Below, piece after piece: positions 16,001 to 23,225 of a stretch of 42,570 bases of DNA. The stretch is from Bacilli bacterium (lineage in GTDB: Bacteria; Bacillota_I; Bacilli_A; RF39; UBA660), in the NCBI GenBank assembly GCA_022801735.1, contig JAAWSW010000002.1, positions 1 to 42,570 of the forward strand, written 5' to 3'. The first letter of the stretch is position 1, and every line of letters starts with the position of its first letter. Position numbers and translations under genes: made by a program. The notes beneath the pieces were generated by a model that worked only from the letters and a program-made list of their open reading frames with translations, did not search any database and was not told the DNA's origin.

Positions 16001-17076
16001 GAAAGATGAATATTACTTTAGTTATTGCGGTTACAGTGTTATCTTTGTTTGGACTTCTTATGGTTTATTCTTCTTCTTATGTATGGGCTGAATATAAATT
16101 TGATGATGCTTTTAAGTATGTTAAGAATCAAGGTATGTTTTTGATATTGGGTTTGATTTTAATGTTTGCTGTTAGTAAAGTTCATTTTGAAAAGTATTAT
16201 AAGTATTCTAATAAGATTTTTCTAGTGTGTTTTATTTTACTTGTTTTAGTTTTATTTGTTGGGACTGAAAGAAATGGTAGTAAGAGTTGGTTTGGTATTG
16301 GTTCTTTTGGTATTCAGCCATCTGAGTTTATGAAACTTGCTATGATTATTTTTACTAGTAAGTATTTATATAATAATAGGAAAGATATTAATAATATTAA
16401 GAAGGGTGTCATTCCTATTTTAGGACTTACTTTGGTTGTGTTTGCTTTAATTATGTTACAACCAGATTTTGGTACTGGACTTATTTTAGTTATGGGGATT
16501 ATTGGTTTATTATTTGTTGGTGGAGTTGATTTGAAGTTTTTCCTAAAAATTGGTCTAGTGGGAGTAGGAGGAATTGTGGCCTTAATAGCCGCTGCACCTT
16601 ATAGACTTAAACGTATTTTATCGTTTTTGAATCCTTGGGAAGATCCTTTGGGTAGTGGATTTCAAATTATTCAGTCTTTATATGCGATTGGTCCAGGGGG
16701 ATTATTTGGTTTTGGTTTAGGTGGCTCTAGACAAAAACATTTTTATCTTCCAGAGCCGCAAACAGATTTTATATTTTCAATCATTAGTGAGGAATTTGGG
16801 TTTGTTGGTATTTTAATTGTGGCGTCTTTATTTATTACAATAATTGCGCTTGGAATAAAGATTGCTTTAAAGTGTGAGAATTTATTTGGGAAGTATTTGG
16901 CTTTCGGAATTATTTTTGAACTTGGTTTTCAGGCCCTTTTAAATTTAATGGTTGTTGTTGGTTTAATTCCTGTAACTGGTGTAACACTTCCTTTTCTTTC
17001 TTATGGGGGATCTAGTTTGATGATTACATTAATGAGTATTGGAATTATTTTGAATATATCAAGACATCAGAAATGA
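15997..17076 (+). CDS. ftsW: SEDS-family peptidoglycan glycosyltransferase FtsW
   Basis: Polymerises lipid II into glycan strands at the septum, working with a class B PBP such as the one encoded two genes upstream. 359 residues from ATG 15997, which overlaps the mraY stop and has GGGGTG upstream; a longer reading from 15943 would only extend into mraY. About ten membrane helices. SEDS landmarks: FGIQPSEFMKL, LQPDFGTGLI, RILSFLNPWEDPLGSGFQ, YLPEPQTDFIFSIISEEFG and GVTLPFLSYGGSS. A terminator hairpin overlaps its last codons. Confidence 0.94.
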   Translation: MRKMNITLVIAVTVLSLFGLLMVYSSSYVWAEYKFDDAFKYVKNQGMFLILGLILMFAVSKVHFEKYYKYSNKIFLVCFILLVLVLFVGTERNGSKSWFGIGSFGIQPSEFMKLAMIIFTSKYLYNNRKDINNIKKGVIPILGLTLVVFALIMLQPDFGTGLILVMGIIGLLFVGGVDLKFFLKIGLVGVGGIVALIAAAPYRLKRILSFLNPWEDPLGSGFQIIQSLYAIGPGGLFGFGLGGSRQKHFYLPEPQTDFIFSIISEEFGFVGILIVASLFITIIALGIKIALKCENLFGKYLAFGIIFELGFQALLNLMVVVGLIPVTGVTLPFLSYGGSSLMITLMSIGIILNISRHQK

Positions 17077-17090
17077 TGTTTTTTTCTTTT
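17064..17090 (+). terminator. Intrinsic terminator of the wall-synthesis operon
   Basis: ACATCA (17064-17069), GAAA tetraloop, TGATGT (17074-17079), then a long T-rich tract. The ftsW stop codon (17074-17076) is in the 3' arm. Confidence 0.8.
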
Positions 17091-17094
17091 TCTT

Positions 17095-17124
17095 GCAGGA
17101 ATTTGGTACATGAATATCGTATAT
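17095..17124 (+). promoter_or_regulatory. SigH-like promoter motif, copy 1 (upstream of the ORF6N gene)
   Basis: GCAGGAATT (17095-17103), a 12-nt spacer and ATCGTATAT (17116-17124). This fits the B. subtilis SigH format RnAGGAWWW-N12-RnnGAATWW with one change (GTAT for GAAT). The surrounding 33 bp match the copy at 35140 at about 28 positions. A weak SigA reading (TTGGTA-N16-TATATG) is also possible. Confidence 0.5.
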
Positions 17125-17155
17125 TATATGTAGGGGTAATTTAGAAAGGATAATT

Positions 17156-18055
17156 ATGAATGAATTAGAAATTTTAGATGATATAAAAATAGAAAATATG
17201 ATATATGAAATTAGGGGCAAACAGGTGATGCTTGATAGTGATTTGGCAAAACTTTATAAGTGTAAAAATGGAACTAAGGAAATAAATCAAGCAGTTAAAA
17301 ATAATGTCGAGAAATTTCCTGAACGTTTTTCATGGATTTTAACGGACAAAGAATATGAGAACTTGAGGTCAATTTTTTTGACCTCAAGTTCGAAAAATAA
17401 TTATGGTGGTAGAAGATATAAACCAAGAGTTTTTACTGAACAAGGAGTGGCTATGCTTGCAACTGTTTTAAAATCTAAAACTGCTACAAAGGTCAGTATA
17501 GCAATTATGGACGCTTTTGTAATTATGAGAAAATATATTTCTAATAGTTTATTAGAACAAAAATATATAAATGATTTAGTATTACAAAATACAGAAGATA
17601 TAAAATTATTAAAACAATCCTTTTCAAAGTTTGAAGAATTATCAAATGAAATATATTTTGATGGACAAATTTATGATGCCTATTCTAAAATAAAAGATAT
17701 TTTAAGTATGGCTAAAAAGGAATTAATAATTATAGATGCTTATGCAGATAAGGTGGTACTTGATATGATTAAAGATCTTTCAGTTAAAGTAACTTTAATT
17801 GTTAAAAATAAAAGTTTATTAACTAAAACTGATATTAATAAATATAATAGTCAGTATAGTAATTTAAATATTATTTATGACGATTCTTTTTATGATAGAT
17901 ATTTTATAATTGATAATGATATTATTTATCACTGCGGAGCATCTATTAATCATGCTGGTAGTAAAACTTTTTCTATTAATAAATTAGAAGATGAAATTGT
18001 AAAGAAATCTTTAATAAATAAAATTGGCGATACTATTTATAATTTTAAAAAATAA
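17156..18055 (+). CDS. ORF6N-domain protein with a PLD-like C-terminal region
   Basis: 299 residues. Residues about 10-95 form an ORF6N (KilA-N related) DNA-binding domain: IRGKQVMLDSDLAKLY, then GGRRYKPRVFTEQGVAML. Such domains are common in phage antirepressors and in solitary accessory genes of gut bacteria. A helical linker (about 115-160) leads to a C-terminal domain with alternating strands, a DRYFIIDND segment and HCGASINHAG, resembling one half of a phospholipase D-like fold with an incomplete HKD motif. GAAAGG precedes the start. The gene lies alone between the ftsW terminator and a flavoprotein gene, so it is likely an acquired unit. Codons for NLRS...LTSS form a perfect inverted repeat. 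Role unknown; DNA-linked regulation or defence is inferred. Confidence 0.82.
   Translation: MNELEILDDIKIENMIYEIRGKQVMLDSDLAKLYKCKNGTKEINQAVKNNVEKFPERFSWILTDKEYENLRSIFLTSSSKNNYGGRRYKPRVFTEQGVAMLATVLKSKTATKVSIAIMDAFVIMRKYISNSLLEQKYINDLVLQNTEDIKLLKQSFSKFEELSNEIYFDGQIYDAYSKIKDILSMAKKELIIIDAYADKVVLDMIKDLSVKVTLIVKNKSLLTKTDINKYNSQYSNLNIIYDDSFYDRYFIIDNDIIYHCGASINHAGSKTFSINKLEDEIVKKSLINKIGDTIYNFKK
17359..17391. repeat. Perfect 14-bp inverted repeat inside the ORF6N coding sequence
   Basis: GAACTTGAGGTCAA (17359-17372), a 5-T loop and TTGACCTCAAGTTC (17378-17391). The arms encode NLRS and LTSS on either side of a short hydrophobic link. It could fold in mRNA or extrude as a cruciform in DNA. Confidence 0.95.
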
Positions 18056-18057
18056 TA

Positions 18058-18066
18058 TGTTATAAT
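18058..18066 (+). promoter_or_regulatory. Extended -10 promoter of the flavoprotein pair
   Basis: TGTTATAAT 3-11 nt after the ORF6N stop and 20 nt before the next start codon. No good -35 is seen, as expected for an extended -10. Confidence 0.65.
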
Positions 18067-18086
18067 GAGTTTGAGGTGTTTGCATT

Positions 18087-19286
18087 ATGCAGAAGGTAGT
18101 TGTAATTGGTGGGGGTGCGTCTGGTTTGGCTGCAGCTATATATGCGGCTAAATCTGGTAATGAAGTTACTTTGTTAGAAAGAAATAGTAGTGTAGGTAAA
18201 AAAATATTAATTACAGGAAATGGAAGATGTAATTATTTTAATGTTGATCAAAGTTTAAGGCATTATCATTCTAGTTGTCCTTCTTCTTTGTCTGAAATAA
18301 TTACTGATAATAATTTAAGATTAATATTAGATTTTTTTGATAGTATAGGTATTGTACCTAAAATAAAAAATGGTTATTATTATCCTAATTCTAATCAGGC
18401 AGTTAGTGTTAAGGAAACATTACTTTTTGAGTGTGAATTATTAGGGGTTAATGTTGTTAATGATGTTTTTGTAAGTAGTATAATAAAACATGAAAATAAG
18501 TTTATTATTAATGGAAATATAGAGGCGGATAAAGTTGTTTTGGCAACAGGTTCTATGGCTTTGCCTAAGACTGGTTCAGATGGTAATGGTTATGCTTTGG
18601 CATCATCTTTTGGACATACTATTATTAAACCGCTTCCTGCTTTGGTTCAACTTATAGGTGATGGTAAGTTTTTGAAGAATTGGAATGGGATTAGGTGTGA
18701 TGTTAAGGCTTGTTTATGTGAAGATGGAAAAGTTGTTTTGGAGGAAACTGGTGAGATTCAATTAACTGATTATGGTGCTTCAGGAATATGTATTTTTAAT
18801 TTGAGTGGAAGATGCGCTAGAGGAATTGATGAAAATAAGAAAGAAGAAATTATTATTAATTTTCTTCCTGATGTTTTAGATTTTATATCATTTATGGAAA
18901 TGCGAAATAAAAAGGTTAGAGGCAGAAATTTGGGTAAACTTTTTGATGGTTTACTTAATTATAAGTTAGTAAATGTTTTACTTGATGTTGCCAGCGTTTC
19001 AAAAGATAAAATGTATGATGAGTTATCTGATTTGGAAAAAGATAAATTAAGAGATGTGATATGTGAATTTAGATTAAAGGTTAGAGGCACTAAAACTTTT
19101 GATAATGCACAGGTATGTAGTGGTGGTATTCCTTTAAATGAGGTTAATTCTTTAACTATGGAATCTAAAAAGTGCGAAAATTTGTATTTAACTGGTGAAT
19201 TATTAGATGTAGATGGTAATTGTGGGGGTTATAATTTAACTTTTGCTTTTGTTAGTGGGATGCTTGCTGGAAAGGATTTAAAATGA
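18087..19286 (+). CDS. HI0933/BaiN-family NAD(P)/FAD-dependent flavoprotein
   Basis: 399 residues. The N-terminal FAD-binding Rossmann loop is VVVIGGGASGLAAAIYAA (Gly8-x-Gly-x-x-Gly). The family signature GKKILITGNGRCNYFN follows, and the C-terminal second FAD contact is ELLDVDGNCGGYNLTFAF. Members of the HI0933 group include BaiN, tied to bile-acid reduction in some gut bacteria, but most are uncharacterised, so no substrate is assigned. GAGGTG precedes the start. The stop overlaps the next flavoprotein's start by 4 nt, so the two are co-expressed. Confidence 0.9.
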   Translation: MQKVVVIGGGASGLAAAIYAAKSGNEVTLLERNSSVGKKILITGNGRCNYFNVDQSLRHYHSSCPSSLSEIITDNNLRLILDFFDSIGIVPKIKNGYYYPNSNQAVSVKETLLFECELLGVNVVNDVFVSSIIKHENKFIINGNIEADKVVLATGSMALPKTGSDGNGYALASSFGHTIIKPLPALVQLIGDGKFLKNWNGIRCDVKACLCEDGKVVLEETGEIQLTDYGASGICIFNLSGRCARGIDENKKEEIIINFLPDVLDFISFMEMRNKKVRGRNLGKLFDGLLNYKLVNVLLDVASVSKDKMYDELSDLEKDKLRDVICEFRLKVRGTKTFDNAQVCSGGIPLNEVNSLTMESKKCENLYLTGELLDVDGNCGGYNLTFAFVSGMLAGKDLK

Positions 19287-20851
19287 TTAGGGTTAGAGGT
19301 ATAAATGTTTCATATAAATTAGATACTGAGGATGAACTTTTAAAAAAGGTTTGTAAGAAACTTAATATTAAAAGAAAAAATATTGACTTTTATGTTATTA
19401 ATAAGAAGTCTTTGGATGCAAGAAAAAAGGATAATATTCATTATGTTTATGAGGTTGATTTATCTTTAGACAATGAGGATGAAATAATAAAATCTAATAT
19501 AAAAGATGTTTTTGTTAAACCAAATGAGGATTATGTTTTTAATATTACTGGGACTAGGGTGTTAGATCATCGTCCAGTTGTTGTTGGTAGTGGTCCTGCA
19601 GGTTTATTTGCTGCGTATATGCTTGCTGAATATGGTTATAGGCCAGTAGTGGTTGAACGCGGAGAAAAAATGGAAGACAGAATAGAAACGGTTAATAAAT
19701 TTTGGGAAACTGGTAGAGTTAATGTTCATTCTAATGTTCAATTTGGTGAAGGTGGTGCAGGTACTTTTTCTGATGGTAAGTTAAATACTTTAGTGAAAGA
19801 TAAAAATTTTAGAATGAAAAAGGCGTTTGAGATTTTTGTTTTAAATGGTGCGCCTGAAGAAATTTTATATTTAAATAAGCCACACATTGGAACTGATATA
19901 TTGAGTGAAGTTGTTGTTAATATGCGAAATAGAATTATCGAAAAGGGTGGAGAATTTAGGTATAATTCTTTGGTTACTAATATAATGCTTAGTAGTGATA
20001 GAATAGAGGGCGTTATTATTAATAATGATAGTAAGATATTGTGTGATGTTCTTGTTTTAGCAATTGGTCATAGTGCCAGAGATACATTCCATATGCTTTA
20101 TGATAGACACATAGAAATGAAACCGAAACCTTTTGCTATTGGTGTTCGTGTGCAGCATCCACAGGAAATGATTAATATGGCTCAATATGGAACTAATGAA
20201 ATAACTGCAGATTATAAACTTACTTATAATAGTAATGGACGTGGTGTTTATACTTTTTGTATGTGTCCAGGTGGATATGTGGTTAATGCTTCCTCAGAGG
20301 AACGAAGACTTGCAGTTAATGGTATGAGTTATCATGATAGAGATAGTGGTAATGCTAATAGTGCAGTTATTGTTACGATTGGTCCAGATGATTTTGGACA
20401 TAATCCTTTTGATGGTGTTAGATTTCAAAGGATTATTGAACAAAAGGCTTATAATGCTTGTAGGGGTAAAATACCTGTTCAATTATTTAAGGATTTTATG
20501 AATGATGAGATTTCTACTGGATTTGGTAGTATTGAACCAAAATTTAAAGGCAATTATGGGTTTGCTAATTTGAATAAAGTTTTACCTAAATATGTTAGTG
20601 CTAGTTTGAAAGAGGGTCTTTTAGCATTTGATAAGAAAATTCCTGGTTTTGCTGGTGATGATGTAATTATTGCAGGTATTGAAAGTAGAACTTCTTCACC
20701 AGTTAGAATTTTACGTGATGAAAGTTGTGTTAGTAATATAATGGGAGTATATCCATGTGGTGAAGGTGCGGGATATGCAGGTGGTATTACAACTTCTGCT
20801 ATGGATGGTATTAAGGTAGCAGAGGCTATTGCGGCTATTTATAAACCATAA
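19283..20851 (+). CDS. Uncharacterised FAD-dependent dehydrogenase (COG2509-like)
   Basis: 522 residues. The first 90 residues form a small basic domain (MIRVRGINVSYKL...) typical of this family and separate from the oxidoreductase core. The FAD-binding loop is VVVGSGPAGLFAAYML (about residues 97-112), followed by VHSNVQFGEGGAGTFSDGKLN, a hallmark stretch, FAIGVRVQHPQEMI and a C-terminal GEGAGYAGGI contact. The family is widespread in Bacillota without a fixed substrate. It overlaps the upstream HI0933-like gene, and both are probably soluble redox enzymes. Confidence 0.9.
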   Translation: MIRVRGINVSYKLDTEDELLKKVCKKLNIKRKNIDFYVINKKSLDARKKDNIHYVYEVDLSLDNEDEIIKSNIKDVFVKPNEDYVFNITGTRVLDHRPVVVGSGPAGLFAAYMLAEYGYRPVVVERGEKMEDRIETVNKFWETGRVNVHSNVQFGEGGAGTFSDGKLNTLVKDKNFRMKKAFEIFVLNGAPEEILYLNKPHIGTDILSEVVVNMRNRIIEKGGEFRYNSLVTNIMLSSDRIEGVIINNDSKILCDVLVLAIGHSARDTFHMLYDRHIEMKPKPFAIGVRVQHPQEMINMAQYGTNEITADYKLTYNSNGRGVYTFCMCPGGYVVNASSEERRLAVNGMSYHDRDSGNANSAVIVTIGPDDFGHNPFDGVRFQRIIEQKAYNACRGKIPVQLFKDFMNDEISTGFGSIEPKFKGNYGFANLNKVLPKYVSASLKEGLLAFDKKIPGFAGDDVIIAGIESRTSSPVRILRDESCVSNIMGVYPCGEGAGYAGGITTSAMDGIKVAEAIAAIYKP

Positions 20852-20858
20852 ATATTAA

Positions 20859-20887
20859 TTGACTATTATTTATATAGTTAGTATAAT
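20859..20887 (+). promoter_or_regulatory. SigA-type promoter of surface paralogue C
   Basis: TTGACT (20859-20864), a 17-nt spacer and TATAAT (20882-20887), just after the COG2509-like stop. Confidence 0.85.
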
Positions 20888-20924
20888 GTAATTATAGTAG
20901 GGAGTAGATAAGGAGTTGTTTTTT

Positions 20925-21809
20925 ATGTCAAAAATTAGTAGGAATAAAAATAAACAAAAAAAATTAATATTAGTATCTGCTTTTAGTTTGCTTTGTATAT
21001 TGAGTGTAGGATATGCAGCCTTCCAGACTGCTTTAAATATAACTGCTAAAGGAAATATTTCAAGTAAGGAAATTGAGTCAAATGATTTAAAAGAATTAGT
21101 AGTGACTAGTGGAGATGGTCTTTACAAAGATACTTATGAAGAAGGAAGATATATTTATAAAGGTGGTAATCCTAATAATTATATAACTTTTAACGATGAA
21201 CTTTGGAGAATTGTTTCTGTTGAAAGTGATGGAACGTTAAAAATAATGAAAAGTAGTATTATTGTTAATTCACAGTGGGATACTGATGGATTAAACAATT
21301 GGGAAAGACCTTCTGATTTAAATACATATTTAAATAGTGATTATTATAATACATTGTCGGAGACTGCAAAGTCACAAATACAAACACATTTGTGGTATGT
21401 AGGTGGGGTACATTTCGATGTTGGAAGTCTTGAAGGGATGATAAATGAAGAAAAATCAGGGACTTGGAATGGCAAAATTGCTATGGTGAGTGTAAGTGAC
21501 TATTATAAAGCAAATAGTAATGTTTCGTTATGTGGTGATTTTGATTCAGAACTTAATAATCGTAATGATGGTTTCTGTAAGACTACAAATTATATGTTTA
21601 CAGCGGAAACTACTACAGATAATTTAGTTTGGATGGTTTCTCCTTGTGCTAAAAATTCAAACTATGTTTGGTTTGTGAATATGGAATTAGGTTATGCTGG
21701 GGTTGATGGAGCGCAACTTAATCATGGCTTGTTACCTGCCGTTTATTTAAAGGCTGATATTAAATTATCTGGTGAGGGAACAGAAACGAATCCATATACA
21801 ATAAATTAA
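20925..21809 (+). CDS. Surface protein paralogue C, short form
   Basis: 294 residues from ATG 20925, with AAGGAG (20910-20915) 9 nt upstream; a TTG at 20916 abuts that site and is unlikely. A basic start (MSKISRNKNKQKK) precedes one membrane segment ending SVGYAAFQTALNI, homologous to the anchor of the gene at 2970. The beta-sandwich region of about 120 residues in that gene is missing: the anchor passes almost directly to the variable module (SGDGLYKDTYEEGRYIYKGGNPNNYITF, WRIVSVE, GTWNGKIAMVSVSDY, LCGDF...FCKTTNY, LVWMVSP, LLPAVYLKADIKLSGEGT). It is thus a natural deletion form of the same architecture. It lies in an accessory patch with a pilin-like gene and has its own promoter and terminator. 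Confidence 0.82.
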   Translation: MSKISRNKNKQKKLILVSAFSLLCILSVGYAAFQTALNITAKGNISSKEIESNDLKELVVTSGDGLYKDTYEEGRYIYKGGNPNNYITFNDELWRIVSVESDGTLKIMKSSIIVNSQWDTDGLNNWERPSDLNTYLNSDYYNTLSETAKSQIQTHLWYVGGVHFDVGSLEGMINEEKSGTWNGKIAMVSVSDYYKANSNVSLCGDFDSELNNRNDGFCKTTNYMFTAETTTDNLVWMVSPCAKNSNYVWFVNMELGYAGVDGAQLNHGLLPAVYLKADIKLSGEGTETNPYTIN

Positions 21810-21834
21810 GATTTCAATATTGAAGTCTTTTTTG
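21810..21834 (+). terminator. Intrinsic terminator of surface paralogue C
   Basis: GATTTC/GAAGTC stem (21810-21815 with 21822-21827, one T-G pair), then TTTTTT. The T tract runs straight into an extended -10 element. Confidence 0.75.
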
Positions 21835-21841
21835 TTATAAT
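21833..21841 (+). promoter_or_regulatory. Extended -10 promoter fused to the preceding terminator
   Basis: TGTTATAAT (TG 21833-21834, TATAAT 21836-21841) begins at the end of the terminator T tract. The leader to ATG 21858 is about 10 nt. Confidence 0.65.
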
Positions 21842-21857
21842 GTTTATGGTGGTATAT

Positions 21858-22352
21858 ATGAAAAAGAAATATTTTATTATATTAATAATTATTATTGTAT
21901 TTGGATTTATATTATTTAATATTTTTAATGGTAAGGGATCTGAAGTTTTATCTTATGGTGGTATTGAGGTTACATATGATGTTCCTGATGAATATAAATT
22001 ATCTTCTAGTACAAGTTTTTCTAAAACTTATATAAATGAAAATAATTATAATGTGCTTCAATATTCTATTTATTTAGCAAATGTTTTGGATACTAAGGAA
22101 ATGGATAAGAATATTGTCTCTGAAATGCGTGACTCAGGTGAATATAAGGACATTAATGATAAAGAATTTGATTTAAGTGTTGATGGAAAGAAGTTAAGTG
22201 GTTATAAGTATAATACTTTAAAAGGTGATGATAAATCATATACTGTAATTGCTTATTATCCTAAGGGTGATTTTACTATTGTTATAAGTTTATCTAGTAC
22301 AGGTGAGTCGCTGTCAACTGATGATATCAAAAATTTGATTATGGTACATTAA
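21858..22352 (+). CDS. Membrane-anchored secreted protein of unknown function
   Basis: 164 residues from ATG 21858, with GGTGG 5 nt upstream. A basic start (MKKK) is followed by a hydrophobic segment (about 5-22, rich in Ile) and then a polar region that should lie outside the membrane. That region (YGGIEVTYDVPDEYKLSS ... TVIAYYPKGDFTIVISLSS) looks like a small alpha/beta fold. No motif is recognised and there is no lipobox Cys. Neighbours are a surface paralogue and a type IV pilin-like gene, which suggests a cell-surface role; that is context only. Confidence 0.75.
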   Translation: MKKKYFIILIIIIVFGFILFNIFNGKGSEVLSYGGIEVTYDVPDEYKLSSSTSFSKTYINENNYNVLQYSIYLANVLDTKEMDKNIVSEMRDSGEYKDINDKEFDLSVDGKKLSGYKYNTLKGDDKSYTVIAYYPKGDFTIVISLSSTGESLSTDDIKNLIMVH

Positions 22353-22353
22353 C

Positions 22354-22382
22354 TTGACCTTTTTAGTTCTATATTTTATAAT
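22354..22382 (+). promoter_or_regulatory. SigA-type promoter of the pilin-like gene
   Basis: TTGACC (22354-22359), a 17-nt spacer and TATAAT (22377-22382). Transcription should start near 22389, so upstream candidate starts at 22354 and 22387 are not usable. Confidence 0.85.
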
Positions 22383-22398
22383 TATTATGGTGAATGAT

Positions 22399-22764
22399 AT
22401 GAAAAAAGGATTTACTTTAGTTGAATTATTAGGTGTTATTGTAATATTAGGTATTATTGGGGTTATTACTGTTCCTTTAATTATTAGTGTTGTTAATGAT
22501 AGTAAAGATAATGCGAATGATATACAAGAGGAAACTATTAGAAGAGCGGCTAAGAATTATATTCAATCACATGTATACACTTTACCAGAAGAATGTGAAA
22601 CTGAAAGTGGCTGCATGCTTACAATTAAACAACTTAAAGATGCTGGTTATTTAGAAGAAAAGGATTTGAAGAATTCAAAAACTGATGAGGTTATAGCAGA
22701 TGATATTACTGTAAAGGTATTTAAATCTAATAATAAGTATAAATATGAATATCCAGTAAAATAA
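22399..22764 (+). CDS. Type IV pilin-like protein
   Basis: 121 residues from ATG 22399. The class III signal MKKG|FTLVELLGVIVILGII has the cleavage Gly4 and Glu at mature position 5, followed by the long hydrophobic helix of pilins and pseudopilins. The C-terminal globular part is small, with two cysteines (ECETESGCML) that may form a disulfide. Such proteins need a prepilin peptidase and an assembly ATPase; neither is in this window. GGTG lies 6 nt before the start. Its own promoter and terminator make it a single-gene unit. It could be a competence pseudopilin or a substrate pilin; sequence alone does not say. Confidence 0.88.
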   Translation: MKKGFTLVELLGVIVILGIIGVITVPLIISVVNDSKDNANDIQEETIRRAAKNYIQSHVYTLPEECETESGCMLTIKQLKDAGYLEEKDLKNSKTDEVIADDITVKVFKSNNKYKYEYPVK

Positions 22765-22792
22765 AACTTTTCAATTTGAAGAGTTTTTTTGT
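22765..22792 (+). terminator. Intrinsic terminator of the pilin-like gene
   Basis: AACTTTTC (22765-22772), a 5-nt loop and GAAGAGTT (22778-22785; one T-G pair), then TTTTTT. It starts at the base after the stop codon. Confidence 0.85.
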
Positions 22793-22852
22793 TGCAAAAA
22801 TCCTAAATTTGCATAAAAAAATAACCCAAAAAGGGAAATTAGTAAATTAAAA

Positions 22853-22882
22853 GAAGGAATTAGGTATATGAATGCAGTACTA
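22853..22882 (+). promoter_or_regulatory. SigH-like promoter motif, copy 3 (upstream of the Rpn remnant)
   Basis: GAAGGAATT (22853-22861), a 12-nt spacer and GCAGTACTA (22874-22882). It matches the first half of the copies at 17095 and 35140 well (18 of the first 21 bases of copy 1), but the -10 part is weaker (GTAC instead of GTAT). Confidence 0.35.
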
Positions 22883-22889
22883 TACATAT

Positions 22890-22906
22890 GAAGGTAAAAT
22901 ACCTTC
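22890..22906. repeat. Small perfect hairpin in the Rpn remnant leader
   Basis: GAAGGTA (22890-22896), loop AAA, TACCTTC (22900-22906). No T run follows, so it is not a simple terminator. It would lie at the 5' end of a transcript from the motif at 22853. Confidence 0.6.
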
Positions 22907-22971
22907 AAAAAGGAATTTCGCAAAAAAAGAATAAAAAGTGGTTTTAGTCACATAGAAAGTGAGGAGAATAA

Positions 22972-23170
22972 ATGACTAAAACTAAATGTACCTGCTAAAA
23001 ATGGTAATGTATTTTATAAAGCGGGCGCTGACGGAATGTTTAAGGCTATATTTGGTGATGAACAAAATAAACTTGAAATTGCCAAAAATATGCTGTTAGA
23101 GGATATTGATATTGAAACAATATCAAAGGTTACCAATTTGTCAAAAGAAGAGATAGAAGGTTTAAAATAA
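22972..23170 (+). pseudogene. Internally deleted Rpn-family nuclease remnant
   Basis: A GAGGAG site and ATG at 22972 open a short frame that stops after 8 codons. In another frame from 22988 the sequence reads VFYKAGADGMFKAIFGDEQ, equivalent to the N-terminus of the intact Rpn protein at 40482 (EFYKASNDSVFKAIF). It passes directly into QNKLEIAKNMLLED and LSKEEIEGLK, equivalent to its C-terminus (QNKITIAKNML, LTKDEIESLK). Roughly 220 central codons, including the catalytic region, are gone and the start is frameshifted. The terminator is still intact. Inactive as a nuclease. Confidence 0.85.
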
Positions 23171-23184
23171 CTTTCTGTCTTTTT
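23152..23184 (+). terminator. Terminator overlapping the end of the Rpn remnant
   Basis: GATAGAAGGTT (23152-23162), a 6-nt loop and AACTTTCTGTC (23169-23179), then TTTTT. The 5' arm encodes the last residues (IEGL). The equivalent hairpin at the intact Rpn gene (41291) differs by compensated bases. Confidence 0.8.
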
Positions 23185-23199
23185 AAATTTAGTTATACA

Positions 23200-23208
23200 T
23201 GTTATAAT
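23200..23208 (+). promoter_or_regulatory. Extended -10 promoter of the TrmH-family gene
   Basis: TGTTATAAT (TG 23200-23201, TATAAT 23203-23208), followed by GGTG and ATG at 23226. Very short leader. Confidence 0.65.
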
Positions 23209-23225
23209 GAATTTGGTGATTACTT

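Noticed and set aside
22907..22934. AAAGGAATT followed by GAATAA as another SigH-like promoter
   Set aside because: The spacer is only 8 nt, against 12 in the other copies, so it was not counted.
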